DNA from: Solibacillus cecembensis
GTDB lineage: Bacteria; Bacillota; Bacilli; Bacillales_A; Planococcaceae
Reading direction: 5' to 3'
DNA: 56,725 bases
Assembly (NCBI RefSeq): GCF_001439635.1
Contig: NZ_LMBZ01000027.1
Coordinates: forward strand, 1 to 56,725
Below the pieces are notes generated by a model that was given only the letters and a program-made list of their open reading frames with translations, made no database searches and was not told the origin of the DNA. The position numbers were made by a program, and so were the translations under genes. Shown piece after piece: positions 25,501 through 34,557 of this stretch. Numbering within the stretch: position 1 is the stretch's first letter; every line of letters starts with the position of its first letter.

Positions 25501-26976
25501 CTATTCCCCTCTTTCTATTCGTTTTGCCTCATCCCAAAAGGCATCTAATTGATCTAATGTAAAGATATCGAAAGTTTTTCCACTTTCTTTGACACGTTGC
25601 TCTACAAAGTTAAAACGATGCGCAAACTTTTCATTTGCATGAATCATCGCCTCTTCTGGTGAGATTTTATAGAAACGTGCGAGATTCACAAGTGTAAATA
25701 ATACATCGCCAAATTCATCTAAACGGGTTGTCGGTGAACCGTTAGTAATCTCTTCCTTGAACTCTTGCCATTCCTCAGCGAATTTCTCCCAAGCATCTTC
25801 CACATTCGGCCAATCAAAGCCAACTGTTGCTGCCTTTTTTTGATAGTTATAAGACGTTTGTAACGCGGAAGTCGGACGATATTCACTCTTTAACAACGGG
25901 ACATCCGCTTCATGACCTTTTTCCGCTTTTTTGATCGCTTCCCAATTCGTCACAACATCTTCTGCACCTTCTACAGAAACATCGCCAAATACATGTGGAT
26001 GGCGACGAATCATTTTTTCATTAATAGAAGCAAGTACTTCTTCTAATGTGAAATAACCGTTATCTTCCCCGATTTGAGCATGTAAGAATACTTGCAGTAG
26101 CACATCACCAAGCTCTTCTACCATAGCAAAATCATCTTCAGCATCCACAGCAGCTAAAAATTCATGTGCTTCTTCTAATAAGTGCTTTTTTAACGATTCA
26201 TGCGTTTGCTTTTGATCCCACGGACAGCCATTCGGACCGCGCAACGTTGTAATAATTTGACGGAATGTCACCCAATCACGTAACGCATCTTCATCATTTT
26301 GAACAGGCGGTACATAAACCGTCGTTAAATTATTGATTTCTGCTGCCTGATCAAGCTCATATAATGGCACCGTTCTTAACTGCTCTTGTGAAGAGCCTGC
26401 TGCTGTCACAATCGTTACTGGATAATCATCTCGGTATTTTTCCATTAACGTCAACTTCACTTCTGAAGCGCTAAATGCATCGTATACTTGCGCAATTAAA
26501 ATGTGCTGGCGCATATTCACATCATGCATAGACATGCTTGTCCCATCTAATAATTGAAAACCTTCGATTGGGTCAATTTTTAGCGCTCCGAAAATCGGGT
26601 CTAAAAAGCTTTGTCCGCCTTCTATTACGAGCTGAATTTGCCCTTTTTTATGTGCTTCAATTAAATGTTGCACGGTTTGCTCAGCTACAAGCGGATGCCC
26701 TGGTACAGCATACATAATATCCTCATGCACCACCGCTTCCATTAAACGCTGCGCAATTTCCTCATAAACGGGACCAAATGAACCATGTTTCACATAAATT
26801 TCATCGAAGCTCGTAAATTCAATCCCCTCTTCACGTAAATCTTGTAACACTGGATGATCGTCTGTACGAACAAATAATTTCTTTGCTGCTTTAATTTTTT
26901 TATAAACGCCCATTTGCATTTGATCAAAATCTGCTGCACCAAGGCCTATCACTGTTAATTGATTCAAAACTGCCAC
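25501..26976 (-). CDS. mazG: MazG-family NTP pyrophosphohydrolase with tetrapyrrole-methylase-like N-terminus (YabN)
   Basis: A 491-residue two-domain protein. The N-terminal ~220 residues form a tetrapyrrole (SAM) methylase-like fold (LTVIGLGAADFDQM, MYAVPGHPLVAEQT); the remainder contains tandem MazG all-alpha hydrolase modules (LRGPNGCPWDQKQTHESLKKHL, EELGDVLLQVFLHAQI). It hydrolyses nucleoside triphosphates, cleaning the pool of aberrant nucleotides; the role of the methylase-like part is unknown. Ends four bases before rqcP and starts at the stop of the flippase gene. Confidence 0.95.
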   Translation of the reverse strand: MAVLNQLTVIGLGAADFDQMQMGVYKKIKAAKKLFVRTDDHPVLQDLREEGIEFTSFDEIYVKHGSFGPVYEEIAQRLMEAVVHEDIMYAVPGHPLVAEQTVQHLIEAHKKGQIQLVIEGGQSFLDPIFGALKIDPIEGFQLLDGTSMSMHDVNMRQHILIAQVYDAFSASEVKLTLMEKYRDDYPVTIVTAAGSSQEQLRTVPLYELDQAAEINNLTTVYVPPVQNDEDALRDWVTFRQIITTLRGPNGCPWDQKQTHESLKKHLLEEAHEFLAAVDAEDDFAMVEELGDVLLQVFLHAQIGEDNGYFTLEEVLASINEKMIRRHPHVFGDVSVEGAEDVVTNWEAIKKAEKGHEADVPLLKSEYRPTSALQTSYNYQKKAATVGFDWPNVEDAWEKFAEEWQEFKEEITNGSPTTRLDEFGDVLFTLVNLARFYKISPEEAMIHANEKFAHRFNFVEQRVKESGKTFDIFTLDQLDAFWDEAKRIERGE

Positions 26977-28587
26977 CTACTTCTTTCGATTTAACCATAA
27001 TTGATATGCGGCCATGCGTCTACCAAGCGGGATTAAAAACCACTCTTTTTCTGCGAGCACACGTAATTTCGCCACAACAGTCATAAATGTAAACGCGCCC
27101 ACACCTACAAGCAATAAACTATATAATACAGCGGTTATACGACTAAATGATGCGCCCTCTACCAGCAGATTTAATAGCAAAATTGCCCCTTCAACCGCAA
27201 CAATCATCGCGATACTTGCCAACAATAATCGCCAATAAAATTGACCTGTTGCGAACGCTGCTTTTGTCCATTTTCTCAAATAAATAATAAGCGCAACCGC
27301 TGTCAAATACAGCCCAATATTACTTGCAAGCGCTGCACCAACAATACCGAATTGCGCAATTAAAAAAGTATTCCCAACATATTTTATCGCAATACTCGTC
27401 ACAAGGAAAATAGCTGGTAACTTTAGTTTACTATAGCCTTGTAGAATTGCTGTAAACGTTAAAATTATCGACAAAGGGATAATTTGCATCACATAAATGA
27501 TTAACACATTCGATAGTGCATCCGTTGTAAACAGCATCTCATTCACATAAGGCATGACAACAACTAATCCTAGTGAAGCAGCTATACCAAATAATAATGA
27601 ACTGCGATACGTTAGCTGTATAAATGGTAATGCTCCGCGTCCACTCGTCTTCTTTGCTTTAAACGCGACAAGTGGCACAATTGCGAGCGAAAGCGATGAG
27701 GCAATAACAAGTCCAAGTTGCACTAATGGTTGCCCTCTATCATAAATACCCTTTAACGCCATTGCCTGCTCTTTCTCCATCCCCGATTCAATTAATGACG
27801 GGTAAATCGTAAATGAATCAACTAATTGAAAACATAATAATAAAAGACCGCTCATACTAATGCTAATGCTATAAATCGTGACTTCTTTAATAATCGGCCA
27901 TGCCTTCACATTTACTTTTACGTGTTCTTTAGGAGTCGAATTCCTCTTCACATAGAGCAACAATAAAATGATTCCTGCAACTTCTCCAATCACTGTACCG
28001 AAAATCGCCATTTTCCCAGCTTCATAAACGGATTGCGTAAAGGACAGTAAAATAACCGTACCAATTAAAATAACTGCTACCCGAACCATTTGCTCAAAAA
28101 CCTGTGCATAAGCAACTGGTTTCATCATGCTATTCGCTTGAAAATTACCCTTTAAAACAGCCAATATCGGCATGCACAGTGTCACAAAGGAACCGACTTG
28201 AAGGAGAGGAGCCAATTGTGTGTCTTGCATTAATGCCGATAAACTGTCTGCTCCAAAAAATAACAAACAAAAAAATACAATAGATAACACAAGTAAATAG
28301 TTGAAAATAACACGCGTTACAGCACGTTTTTCAACCGGGGAACTTCCTTGCGCCTCCATGTCTGCTAGTATTTTCGAGATAGCCACCGCGAACCCACTCG
28401 ACGTCCATACGACGAAAAAGGCAATAAACGGATACACTTGTTGGTACACATAAAAGCCTTGGTCACCAACTAAATTTTGATACGGTACACGATAAATGGC
28501 ACTCAGCATTTTTACGATGAGTGCAGCTACCGTAAGTAATAGCGCGCCTTTCATATAACTTTTCATTCCAAAACTTTGAGAAGACAT
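26977..28587 (-). CDS. MurJ/SpoVB-family polysaccharide flippase (YabM)
   Basis: A 536-residue integral membrane protein of the MOP/MATE superfamily, with about 14 hydrophobic segments from residue ~10 to ~520. Family members (SpoVB, YtgP/MurJ, YabM) move lipid-linked wall precursors across the membrane; this one's substrate is not known. The start at 28587 (MSSQSF) has AGAGGAAGG upstream; an earlier ATG nine codons before lacks a site. Position between spoVT and mazG equals yabM of B. subtilis. Confidence 0.9.
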   Translation of the reverse strand: MSSQSFGMKSYMKGALLLTVAALIVKMLSAIYRVPYQNLVGDQGFYVYQQVYPFIAFFVVWTSSGFAVAISKILADMEAQGSSPVEKRAVTRVIFNYLLVLSIVFFCLLFFGADSLSALMQDTQLAPLLQVGSFVTLCMPILAVLKGNFQANSMMKPVAYAQVFEQMVRVAVILIGTVILLSFTQSVYEAGKMAIFGTVIGEVAGIILLLLYVKRNSTPKEHVKVNVKAWPIIKEVTIYSISISMSGLLLLCFQLVDSFTIYPSLIESGMEKEQAMALKGIYDRGQPLVQLGLVIASSLSLAIVPLVAFKAKKTSGRGALPFIQLTYRSSLLFGIAASLGLVVVMPYVNEMLFTTDALSNVLIIYVMQIIPLSIILTFTAILQGYSKLKLPAIFLVTSIAIKYVGNTFLIAQFGIVGAALASNIGLYLTAVALIIYLRKWTKAAFATGQFYWRLLLASIAMIVAVEGAILLLNLLVEGASFSRITAVLYSLLLVGVGAFTFMTVVAKLRVLAEKEWFLIPLGRRMAAYQLWLNRKK

Positions 28588-28671
28588 TCTATTTCCTTCC
28601 TCTACTACATACAATAAGTTAAGTATAACATGAAAGTGGTACTAGCCTTTTTTACACATACATGCATATCC

Positions 28672-28700
28672 ACAAAAAAACGCCCAATAAATTGGACGTT
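28672..28700 (-). terminator. Terminator after spoVT
   Basis: Minus-strand arms AACGTCCAA / TTGGGCGTT around a TTTA loop, then seven T. Confidence 0.88.
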
Positions 28701-28711
28701 CTTTTGAATAT

Positions 28712-29257
28712 TTAACTTTCCATTTGCTTAGCTAAAAAGTTGGCAGCTGTCTCAGCAGCTTTTTGTTCTACTTCACCAATAAAGTGCGCTTTGGATAATA
28801 AGTAAACCGCACCAATTGGATCGCCATTTGAAATGATTGGCACCGCACAATAGGACTTGATTTGCTCATATTGTCCAGCGACTAACTCAACCGTCATTTC
28901 GAGTTTTTCAACAACACTCGTTCTTGCTTTAATAATATCTTCAGCAAATGGGGTTAATCGTCTCGATAAATATTCTTTTTTAGATGCACCTGCTACCGCA
29001 ATCATTTCATCTCGGTCACTTATAAAACTTGGTGTCCCTAATATTTCAAAAAGTGACTGCACGTATTCTTGTGCAAATTCACCGAGGTCGTTAATTGGAG
29101 AATATTTTTTTAGGATAACCTCTCCTTCACGGTCAGTATAAATCTCAAGTGGATCACCTTCACGAATCCGAAGTGTTCTTCGTATTTCTTTTGGTATGAC
29201 AATACGACCTAAATCATCAATACGACGTACTATACCTGTTGCTTTCATCGTCTTCAC
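28712..29257 (-). CDS. spoVT: Stage V sporulation protein T
   Basis: Forespore transcription factor that tunes sigma-G genes. The 181-residue protein has an N-terminal AbrB-type swapped-hairpin DNA-binding domain (ATGIVRRIDDLGRIVIPKEIRRTLRIREGDPLEIYTD, residues 6-42) and a C-terminal GAF domain (about 58-178). A sigma-G-type promoter lies upstream, agreeing with its known control. It is followed by a terminator, so the flippase gene is read separately or by readthrough. Confidence 0.97.
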   Translation of the reverse strand: MKTMKATGIVRRIDDLGRIVIPKEIRRTLRIREGDPLEIYTDREGEVILKKYSPINDLGEFAQEYVQSLFEILGTPSFISDRDEMIAVAGASKKEYLSRRLTPFAEDIIKARTSVVEKLEMTVELVAGQYEQIKSYCAVPIISNGDPIGAVYLLSKAHFIGEVEQKAAETAANFLAKQMES

Positions 29258-29294
29258 TACCTCACTTTCACATCATTCAATAGCATGATGCTAC

Positions 29295-29324
29295 TAGTAT
29301 GGATTGAATTCGAATATTATATGC
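29295..29324 (-). promoter_or_regulatory. Sigma-G promoter of spoVT
   Basis: Minus strand -35 GCATA (29320-29324), 18-bp spacer, -10 CATACTA (29295-29301). This matches the B. subtilis sigma-G consensus (GHATR, 18 bp, CATWHTA) at every defined base, and spoVT is a known sigma-G gene. Confidence 0.8.
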
Positions 29325-29484
29325 AATTTTTTCATGAACTTCGCGATAATTTCCACATATAGACTAGCGCACTTACACTATTTTATGAAAAAATTCATAT
29401 ATTTTATTTCTCTACGAATAGAATAGAAAAAATCAAGGCATTTTTTAAGATTGTTAACTCAAATAGAGGTGGGAGGCTTTTCTT

Positions 29485-29802
29485 ATGAAAGTAGACAGTA
29501 CTTACGCTCGTTTCGATGCAAACAGGCAACAACAATATTATGCAGGAACCCATTTAGCCTATTACCCTAACGTATTAAAAGAGCGTGCAACTGTTGTTCA
29601 TGAAGTTGAAAACGGCATTTTTAAACGCTATTTAGAAAAGGCAAACGGACAGCGTGATTTAATTTCGACGTCCACTACACGTGAAAAGCAGTTTTTAGCG
29701 CTCCGACAAGAAAATCACCATCGCGAAGAGTTATTCCAGCAATTAAACTATAAAAACGGTGTGCATTATAGTGTGTCCAATACACTTCATTCCTTACTTT
29801 AA
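29485..29802 (+). CDS. Hypothetical protein, lineage-specific
   Basis: A 105-residue, soluble, charged protein; I recognise no family. It has no signal peptide, membrane helix or cysteine. Tyrosine-rich N-terminus (TYARFDANRQQQYYAGTHLAYYP) and helical, glutamine/arginine-rich middle (REKQFLALRQENHHREELFQQL). A ribosome site GAGGTGGGAGG is about eleven bases before the ATG, and a terminator follows, so it is probably expressed. It is alone on the plus strand between spoVT and mfd, adjacent in B. subtilis. The name of any partner or function would be a guess. Confidence 0.75.
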   Translation: MKVDSTYARFDANRQQQYYAGTHLAYYPNVLKERATVVHEVENGIFKRYLEKANGQRDLISTSTTREKQFLALRQENHHREELFQQLNYKNGVHYSVSNTLHSLL

Positions 29803-29808
29803 AAATAA

Positions 29809-29846
29809 AAGCTGATGAACATTTTAATGATGTCATCAGCTTATTT
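29809..29846 (+). terminator. Terminator of the orphan gene
   Basis: Perfect 10-bp arms AAGCTGATGA / TCATCAGCTT (29809-29818, 29833-29842), then ATTT. It runs into the left arm of the adjoining repeat. Confidence 0.78.
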
Positions 29847-30032
29847 CCGTTCAGCAGAATATGTCTACTCTTATAAGTACTAAGGTGAATGTCGTATTTT
29901 CCGGGTAAGAATACAAATGCGCACTGAACGGAAATAAAGCCCCGGCGGATGTCACAGATTTTGAAGGGAGTGAATGATGCTTAGGCATACCTAAGCACCA
30001 TTCAAAATCTGGACGCAATTACGCCTTGTCGT
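29841..30032. repeat. Composite palindromic intergenic repeat
   Basis: Two modules lie side by side. Left: perfect 14-bp arms TTATTTCCGTTCAG (29841-29854) and complement (29924-29937) enclosing about 70 bases with an internal hairpin. Right: arms CAGATTTTGAA (29955-29965) and complement (30001-30011), with an inner stem TGCTTAGG / CCTAAGCA (29978-29985, 29990-29997), followed by CAATTACG / CGTAATTG at about 30016-30036. There is no ORF. It immediately follows the mfd stop on the minus strand. This looks like a dispersed, structured element; the copy number in the genome cannot be told from one window. Confidence 0.72.
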
Positions 30033-30040
30033 AATTGATT

Positions 30041-33000
30041 TTATGCTTTTTTTGCGTTTGCAATAATTTCCATCATCTTTTCAATGACTTCGAATGGTAA
30101 ATACTTTCCGCACTTTTTATAATTCACTGTCAGAATCAATTGTGTGCCTTCCATCCCAAATCCGACCGCTTGACCAAACTCCATTGATTGCTCAACGATT
30201 TTTGCCCCATCAGCGAGTAGCGTTCCTTGCTCAGACAATGTAATCGATGCGACTTGTTGTTTTTCTTTAATGGACAAGACATCAGCTTGCATTGCCCATA
30301 CTTTCATGCGAGCAATACGCATTAAACGCTCTGTTTCAGCTGGTATATCACCAAAACGATCTTGCATTTCATCCATAATCTCCAAGTAATCTTCCACACG
30401 TTCCATTGCTTTAATTCTCTTATACATTTGAATTTTTTGATAGCCGTCCGGAATATAGGCATCTGGAATATACGCATCTACTTGTAAAATGATTTCAATC
30501 TCCGCTTTTTCTTCACGCTTTACACCACTGCGACGTTCTTCCACCGCTTCTTCAAGCATTTGCGAATATAAATCAAAGCCGACCGAATCGATAAAGCCAT
30601 GCTGCTGGGCACCGAGTAAATTCCCTGCGCCGCGTATTGATAAGTCGCGCATCGCAATTTTAAAGCCCGAACCAAGCTCCGTAAATTCCTTCACTGCTTG
30701 CAAACGCTGCTCTGCAACATCTGACAATACTTTATCACGCTCATACATAAAATAAGCATACGCAATACGACTTGAACGACCAACCCGTCCGCGCAATTGG
30801 TAAAGCTGTGATAATCCCATACGATCGGCATCATGCACAATTAATGTATTTACATTCGGAATATCGACACCCGTTTCAATAATTGTCGTCGTCACAAGTA
30901 CGTCATACTCCCCGTCAATAAAGGATAAAATAACAGACTCTAGCTGCGCCTCTGTCATACGACCATGTGCAAAAGCAACACGCGCATCTGGTACAAGCAT
31001 TTGGATTTCCTCTACCCGTCTTGCCATATCTTCTACCCGATTGTATAAATAAAACGTTTGTCCGCCGCGTGCCATTTCACGTTCAATCGCTTCACGGACA
31101 AGTGCCCCACTATGCTCCATCACATATGTTTGTACAGGGAAACGATTTTGTGGTGGTGTTTCAATGACCGATAAATCACGCACACCAACCATCGACATAT
31201 GAAGCGTACGTGGGATTGGCGTTGCTGTCAGTGTCAGTACATCAATATTCGTTTTCAGCTGCTTAATTTTTTCTTTATGGGTTACACCAAAACGTTGCTC
31301 TTCATCCACAATGAGCAAACCTAAATTTTTATACACTACGTCCTTAGACAAAACACGATGCGTACCGATTACGATATCGACTGTTCCTTCACGTAACCCT
31401 TTTAACGTTTCAGTTTGCTGCTTTTTCGTACGGAAGCGACTTAACAAGCCTACATTCATCGCAAATTCCTCAAAACGCTTATGAATTGTTTCGTAATGCT
31501 GTTGCGCTAAAATAGTCGTCGGTACTAGGAAAGCCACTTGCTTGCCATCTAGTATCGCTTTAAATGCTGCACGAATAGCTACTTCCGTTTTCCCATAACC
31601 AACGTCCCCACAAACAAGGCGGTCCATTGGTCGCTCCCGTTCCATATCATGCTTTACTTCAATAATTGTACGTAGCTGATCTTCTGTCTCCTCATACTGG
31701 AAAGCATCCTCAAAATTACGTTGCTCATCTGTATCCGGTGAAAATGCAAAACCTACTTCTGCCTCACGCTGAGCATAAAGCTTAATTAAATCATCGGCAA
31801 TATCTTGTACCGCAGACGTAACTTTGGCCTTTGTTTTTTTCCATTCTGGTCCGCCTAGCTTATTAAGTTTCGTTTCTTTATCTTCAGCCCCAACATAACG
31901 CTGAATTAAATCAATTTGATCAACGGGCACAAATAATTTATCATCTGCACGATAGCGCACATGCAAATAATCTTGGTGTATGCCATCCACAACAAGTGTT
32001 TCAATCCCAATATACTTCCCGATACCGTGATGCACATGTACAACATAATCACCGGGTTTAATTTCGGTATAGGATTTAATACGTTCAGCATTCGTCATTT
32101 TTTGTGGACGTGCTTTTTTCTTTTGCTGTTGCTTGAATAATTCATCCTCTGTAATGACCGCGATTTTTTGTAACGGTAGCTCAAAACCAGCTACTAGCGT
32201 TGCATGTACAATATAAATGCCCGGTTCACTATGGTAACCAATTGTTGTAGCAACTTGATAATCATTCAACATCGTTTGCATAGTTGTTAAGCGTTCATCA
32301 TTTGTAACTGTAATAAGAACCGTATAATTCTCCTGCTGCCAGCGTGCAATTTCATTTTGTAATAAAGCAATTTGTCCGTGGAATTGTTGCATCGGCTTAC
32401 AAGAAAAATTCGTTGTCTTCTTAAATTTAATGCCTGAAAAAGTACGTGTAAACAAAGCAAAATAAAGCGTTGGCTGTTCAATCATCGCCAATACTTCTTT
32501 TAATGCATATGAAGGCTTTACCTCATGAAGCATTTTTCCTTCTTCAATTAAAGATAAAAACCATTCATTTTCCTCGCGTTCCCATGCATCCATTACTTCT
32601 TGAATACGGCCGAGTTCATCAAATAAAACGAGCCCATCTTTTGCAAAATAATCCCCTAAAAAGGCCGGACGATCGAATAGTATCGAGCCATATTTAGCAA
32701 TATGATCGGGTAAATGACCTTGGCGTAATAATTCTATATCCTGCCCAATGTTTTGTAAGAGTAGCTCTTGGATTTCCTTCTTTTTCACCTTTTTTAAACT
32801 ATCTGCAAGTGCTGATTCTAACCGCTCTGCAATCGTGAGTCGTTCACTTGTTGCCAGTAAAATTTCAGTTGCTGGTAAAATTTCAATGTGCGTGCACTTT
32901 TCAATTGAACGCTGATCATCTGCTGAAAAGGTACGTATCGAATCAACTTCTGTATCGAACAGCTCTATTCGGATTGGAGATTCTAAATAAGGAGGATAAA

Positions 33001-33550
33001 TGTCTAATATGCCCCCACGCATTGCGAATTCCCCGGGTGTCGTCACCATTTGACTACGTATATAACCTATTTCAACTAGCTTATGAAGCCAATGTTCAAT
33101 ATCTAATTCTTCCCCAATAGCTGTCTTTAGATCGTGATTAACCCAATCCATTGGCATATTTAATAATTTACGCATCCCTGCTACTGGAATGACGTAAATT
33201 CCAAGTTCAGCCTTCACAAGTCGGCCTATCGTCGCGATACGCTGTGCTCGCAACTCTGGCGATGATGTAGTCATATTTGCTGCGATAAATTCCTCAGCTG
33301 GATAATAGTGAATCCACTCTTCACCGATTAAAGAGCCTAGATCATCGACGAGCTTTTGTGCCTGCAATAAATTCGGTGAAATGATATAAATGGATTTCTT
33401 CGTTTCTTTAAAAATTGATTGAATAAGCGCTGGTCTTGCGCTACCTGTTAATCCAGTAATTAATTGCTCATTTGCTGAACCATCTTTTATTTGCTGGAGT
33501 AAATTATGAATCTGTTTATCTTGTAAAAATAATTGATGAAAAGTATCCAC
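30041..33550 (-). CDS. mfd: Transcription-repair coupling factor
   Basis: Removes RNA polymerase stalled at DNA lesions and recruits UvrA. The 1169-residue product has the UvrB-like N-terminal module, the RNA-polymerase-interaction domain (YVVHVHHGIGKYIGIETL, near 500), RecG-type helicase motifs (GDVGYGKTEVA for Walker A, LLIVDEEQRFG for Walker B, TATPIPRTLHMS) and the C-terminal inhibitory domain. Length and order are typical. It starts just after the fin-pth terminator; at its 3' end lies the palindromic repeat, which could serve as terminator. Confidence 0.98.
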   Translation of the reverse strand: MDTFHQLFLQDKQIHNLLQQIKDGSANEQLITGLTGSARPALIQSIFKETKKSIYIISPNLLQAQKLVDDLGSLIGEEWIHYYPAEEFIAANMTTSSPELRAQRIATIGRLVKAELGIYVIPVAGMRKLLNMPMDWVNHDLKTAIGEELDIEHWLHKLVEIGYIRSQMVTTPGEFAMRGGILDIYPPYLESPIRIELFDTEVDSIRTFSADDQRSIEKCTHIEILPATEILLATSERLTIAERLESALADSLKKVKKKEIQELLLQNIGQDIELLRQGHLPDHIAKYGSILFDRPAFLGDYFAKDGLVLFDELGRIQEVMDAWEREENEWFLSLIEEGKMLHEVKPSYALKEVLAMIEQPTLYFALFTRTFSGIKFKKTTNFSCKPMQQFHGQIALLQNEIARWQQENYTVLITVTNDERLTTMQTMLNDYQVATTIGYHSEPGIYIVHATLVAGFELPLQKIAVITEDELFKQQQKKKARPQKMTNAERIKSYTEIKPGDYVVHVHHGIGKYIGIETLVVDGIHQDYLHVRYRADDKLFVPVDQIDLIQRYVGAEDKETKLNKLGGPEWKKTKAKVTSAVQDIADDLIKLYAQREAEVGFAFSPDTDEQRNFEDAFQYEETEDQLRTIIEVKHDMERERPMDRLVCGDVGYGKTEVAIRAAFKAILDGKQVAFLVPTTILAQQHYETIHKRFEEFAMNVGLLSRFRTKKQQTETLKGLREGTVDIVIGTHRVLSKDVVYKNLGLLIVDEEQRFGVTHKEKIKQLKTNIDVLTLTATPIPRTLHMSMVGVRDLSVIETPPQNRFPVQTYVMEHSGALVREAIEREMARGGQTFYLYNRVEDMARRVEEIQMLVPDARVAFAHGRMTEAQLESVILSFIDGEYDVLVTTTIIETGVDIPNVNTLIVHDADRMGLSQLYQLRGRVGRSSRIAYAYFMYERDKVLSDVAEQRLQAVKEFTELGSGFKIAMRDLSIRGAGNLLGAQQHGFIDSVGFDLYSQMLEEAVEERRSGVKREEKAEIEIILQVDAYIPDAYIPDGYQKIQMYKRIKAMERVEDYLEIMDEMQDRFGDIPAETERLMRIARMKVWAMQADVLSIKEKQQVASITLSEQGTLLADGAKIVEQSMEFGQAVGFGMEGTQLILTVNYKKCGKYLPFEVIEKMMEIIANAKKA

Positions 33551-33594
33551 ACAAAGTCTCCTTCCCTATCTACCATCTGACTATATTCAAAACG

Positions 33595-33628
33595 GAAAAA
33601 GCCTTGGCGCAAAATATGCGACCAAAGC
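33595..33628 (-). terminator. Terminator after fin
   Basis: Minus-strand arms GCTTTGG / CCAAGGC with inner CGCA/TGCG pairing, then TTTTT. Confidence 0.8.
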
Positions 33629-33635
33629 AACTCCT

Positions 33636-33863
33636 TTACTGTAACCATTTTTTTAATGCGTAATAATCCGGAAATTGTCGTAAAGACTCTTCACAATGCT
33701 CACAAATACTGTGTACAGTTGTTTCTCCACGCTCATTCTTTTCAATGTAATCATCGATTTCTCCAATTTCAAACTGATGAAGCTTGCGAATGGTTTCATC
33801 TGCATCAAAAGGTAGCGTGCCCATCTCTACTTCACAATGCCTGCAACGGTAACGTACAGCCAT
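33636..33863 (-). CDS. fin: Anti-sigma-F factor Fin (YabK)
   Basis: Seventy-five residues. In B. subtilis Fin inhibits sigma-F in the forespore to help the switch to sigma-G. Two zinc-type CxxC pairs are visible (CRHCEVEMG at 7-15; ICEHCEES at about 53-60) as well as the conserved GTLPFD. Lies between pth and mfd as in B. subtilis. A sigma-F-type promoter precedes it, in accordance with the known feedback loop. Confidence 0.93.
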   Translation of the reverse strand: MAVRYRCRHCEVEMGTLPFDADETIRKLHQFEIGEIDDYIEKNERGETTVHSICEHCEESLRQFPDYYALKKWLQ

Positions 33864-33897
33864 TTTAAAGCCCCCTTTAAATACTTAATCTATTTAA

Positions 33898-33926
33898 AGT
33901 ATAGCCTTCCAATTCCAAAATTATGC
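33898..33926 (-). promoter_or_regulatory. Sigma-F promoter of fin
   Basis: Minus strand GCATA (33922-33926), 15-bp spacer, GGCTATACT (33898-33906). It fits the sigma-F pattern GYATA ... GGNNANAMT; fin is a known sigma-F gene. The -35 touches the end of pth. Confidence 0.7.
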
Positions 33927-34484
33927 ACCGTTAAATTGATTCATTACTTCTAAAAATGGTTTTGTTAAGGAGACTTCTACTGCATCGCAGCACTTGCTAA
34001 TCGCATCTTGTACGACTGGCTGATCTTCTTTAGAAAATTTCGATAGTACATAATCCGCTACTTTCATACCTGCTGGTGGACGATCCACACCGACACGAAT
34101 TCGGTTAAATTCCTGTGTGCCTAAATGTTGAATTAATGACTTAATCCCATTATGCCCACCTGCACTCCCTTTACCACGTAAACGTAATTTACCCGTTTCT
34201 AAATCTAAATCATCATAAATGACAACAATATCTTCTACATCAATATCAAAATAATCCATTAACGGACGAACACATTCACCCGATAAATTCATATATGTTA
34301 ACGGCTTCAATAAAATGACTTTCCCTTCAGGACGATGCACAGTTGCATACATGCCATTAAACTTTGATTGATTTAATGGGGCATTCCATTCTTTGGCTAA
34401 CGTATCAATTACGTCAAATCCGATATTATGACGCGTATTTTCATACGGTTTCCCTGGATTCCCTAAGCCAATAATTAGTTTCAT
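33921..34484 (-). CDS. pth: Peptidyl-tRNA hydrolase
   Basis: Frees tRNA from prematurely released peptidyl-tRNA. The 187-residue enzyme keeps Asn9 and catalytic His19 (GLGNPGKPYENTRHN), Asp91 (VVIYDDLD) and Asn112 (GGHNGIKS). The ATG at 34484 (MKLIIGL) is the family start; an earlier ATG four codons upstream abuts the ribosome site. The stretch to the right is occupied by an MFS gene in place of the ctc gene of B. subtilis. Confidence 0.97.
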   Translation of the reverse strand: MKLIIGLGNPGKPYENTRHNIGFDVIDTLAKEWNAPLNQSKFNGMYATVHRPEGKVILLKPLTYMNLSGECVRPLMDYFDIDVEDIVVIYDDLDLETGKLRLRGKGSAGGHNGIKSLIQHLGTQEFNRIRVGVDRPPAGMKVADYVLSKFSKEDQPVVQDAISKCCDAVEVSLTKPFLEVMNQFNGA

Positions 34485-34557
34485 TCGTAATCGCATCCTT
34501 TTTATCTAATCGTAGCCTATTTTATCATAGTTTCTAACTTATGCACCGCCGATTATG

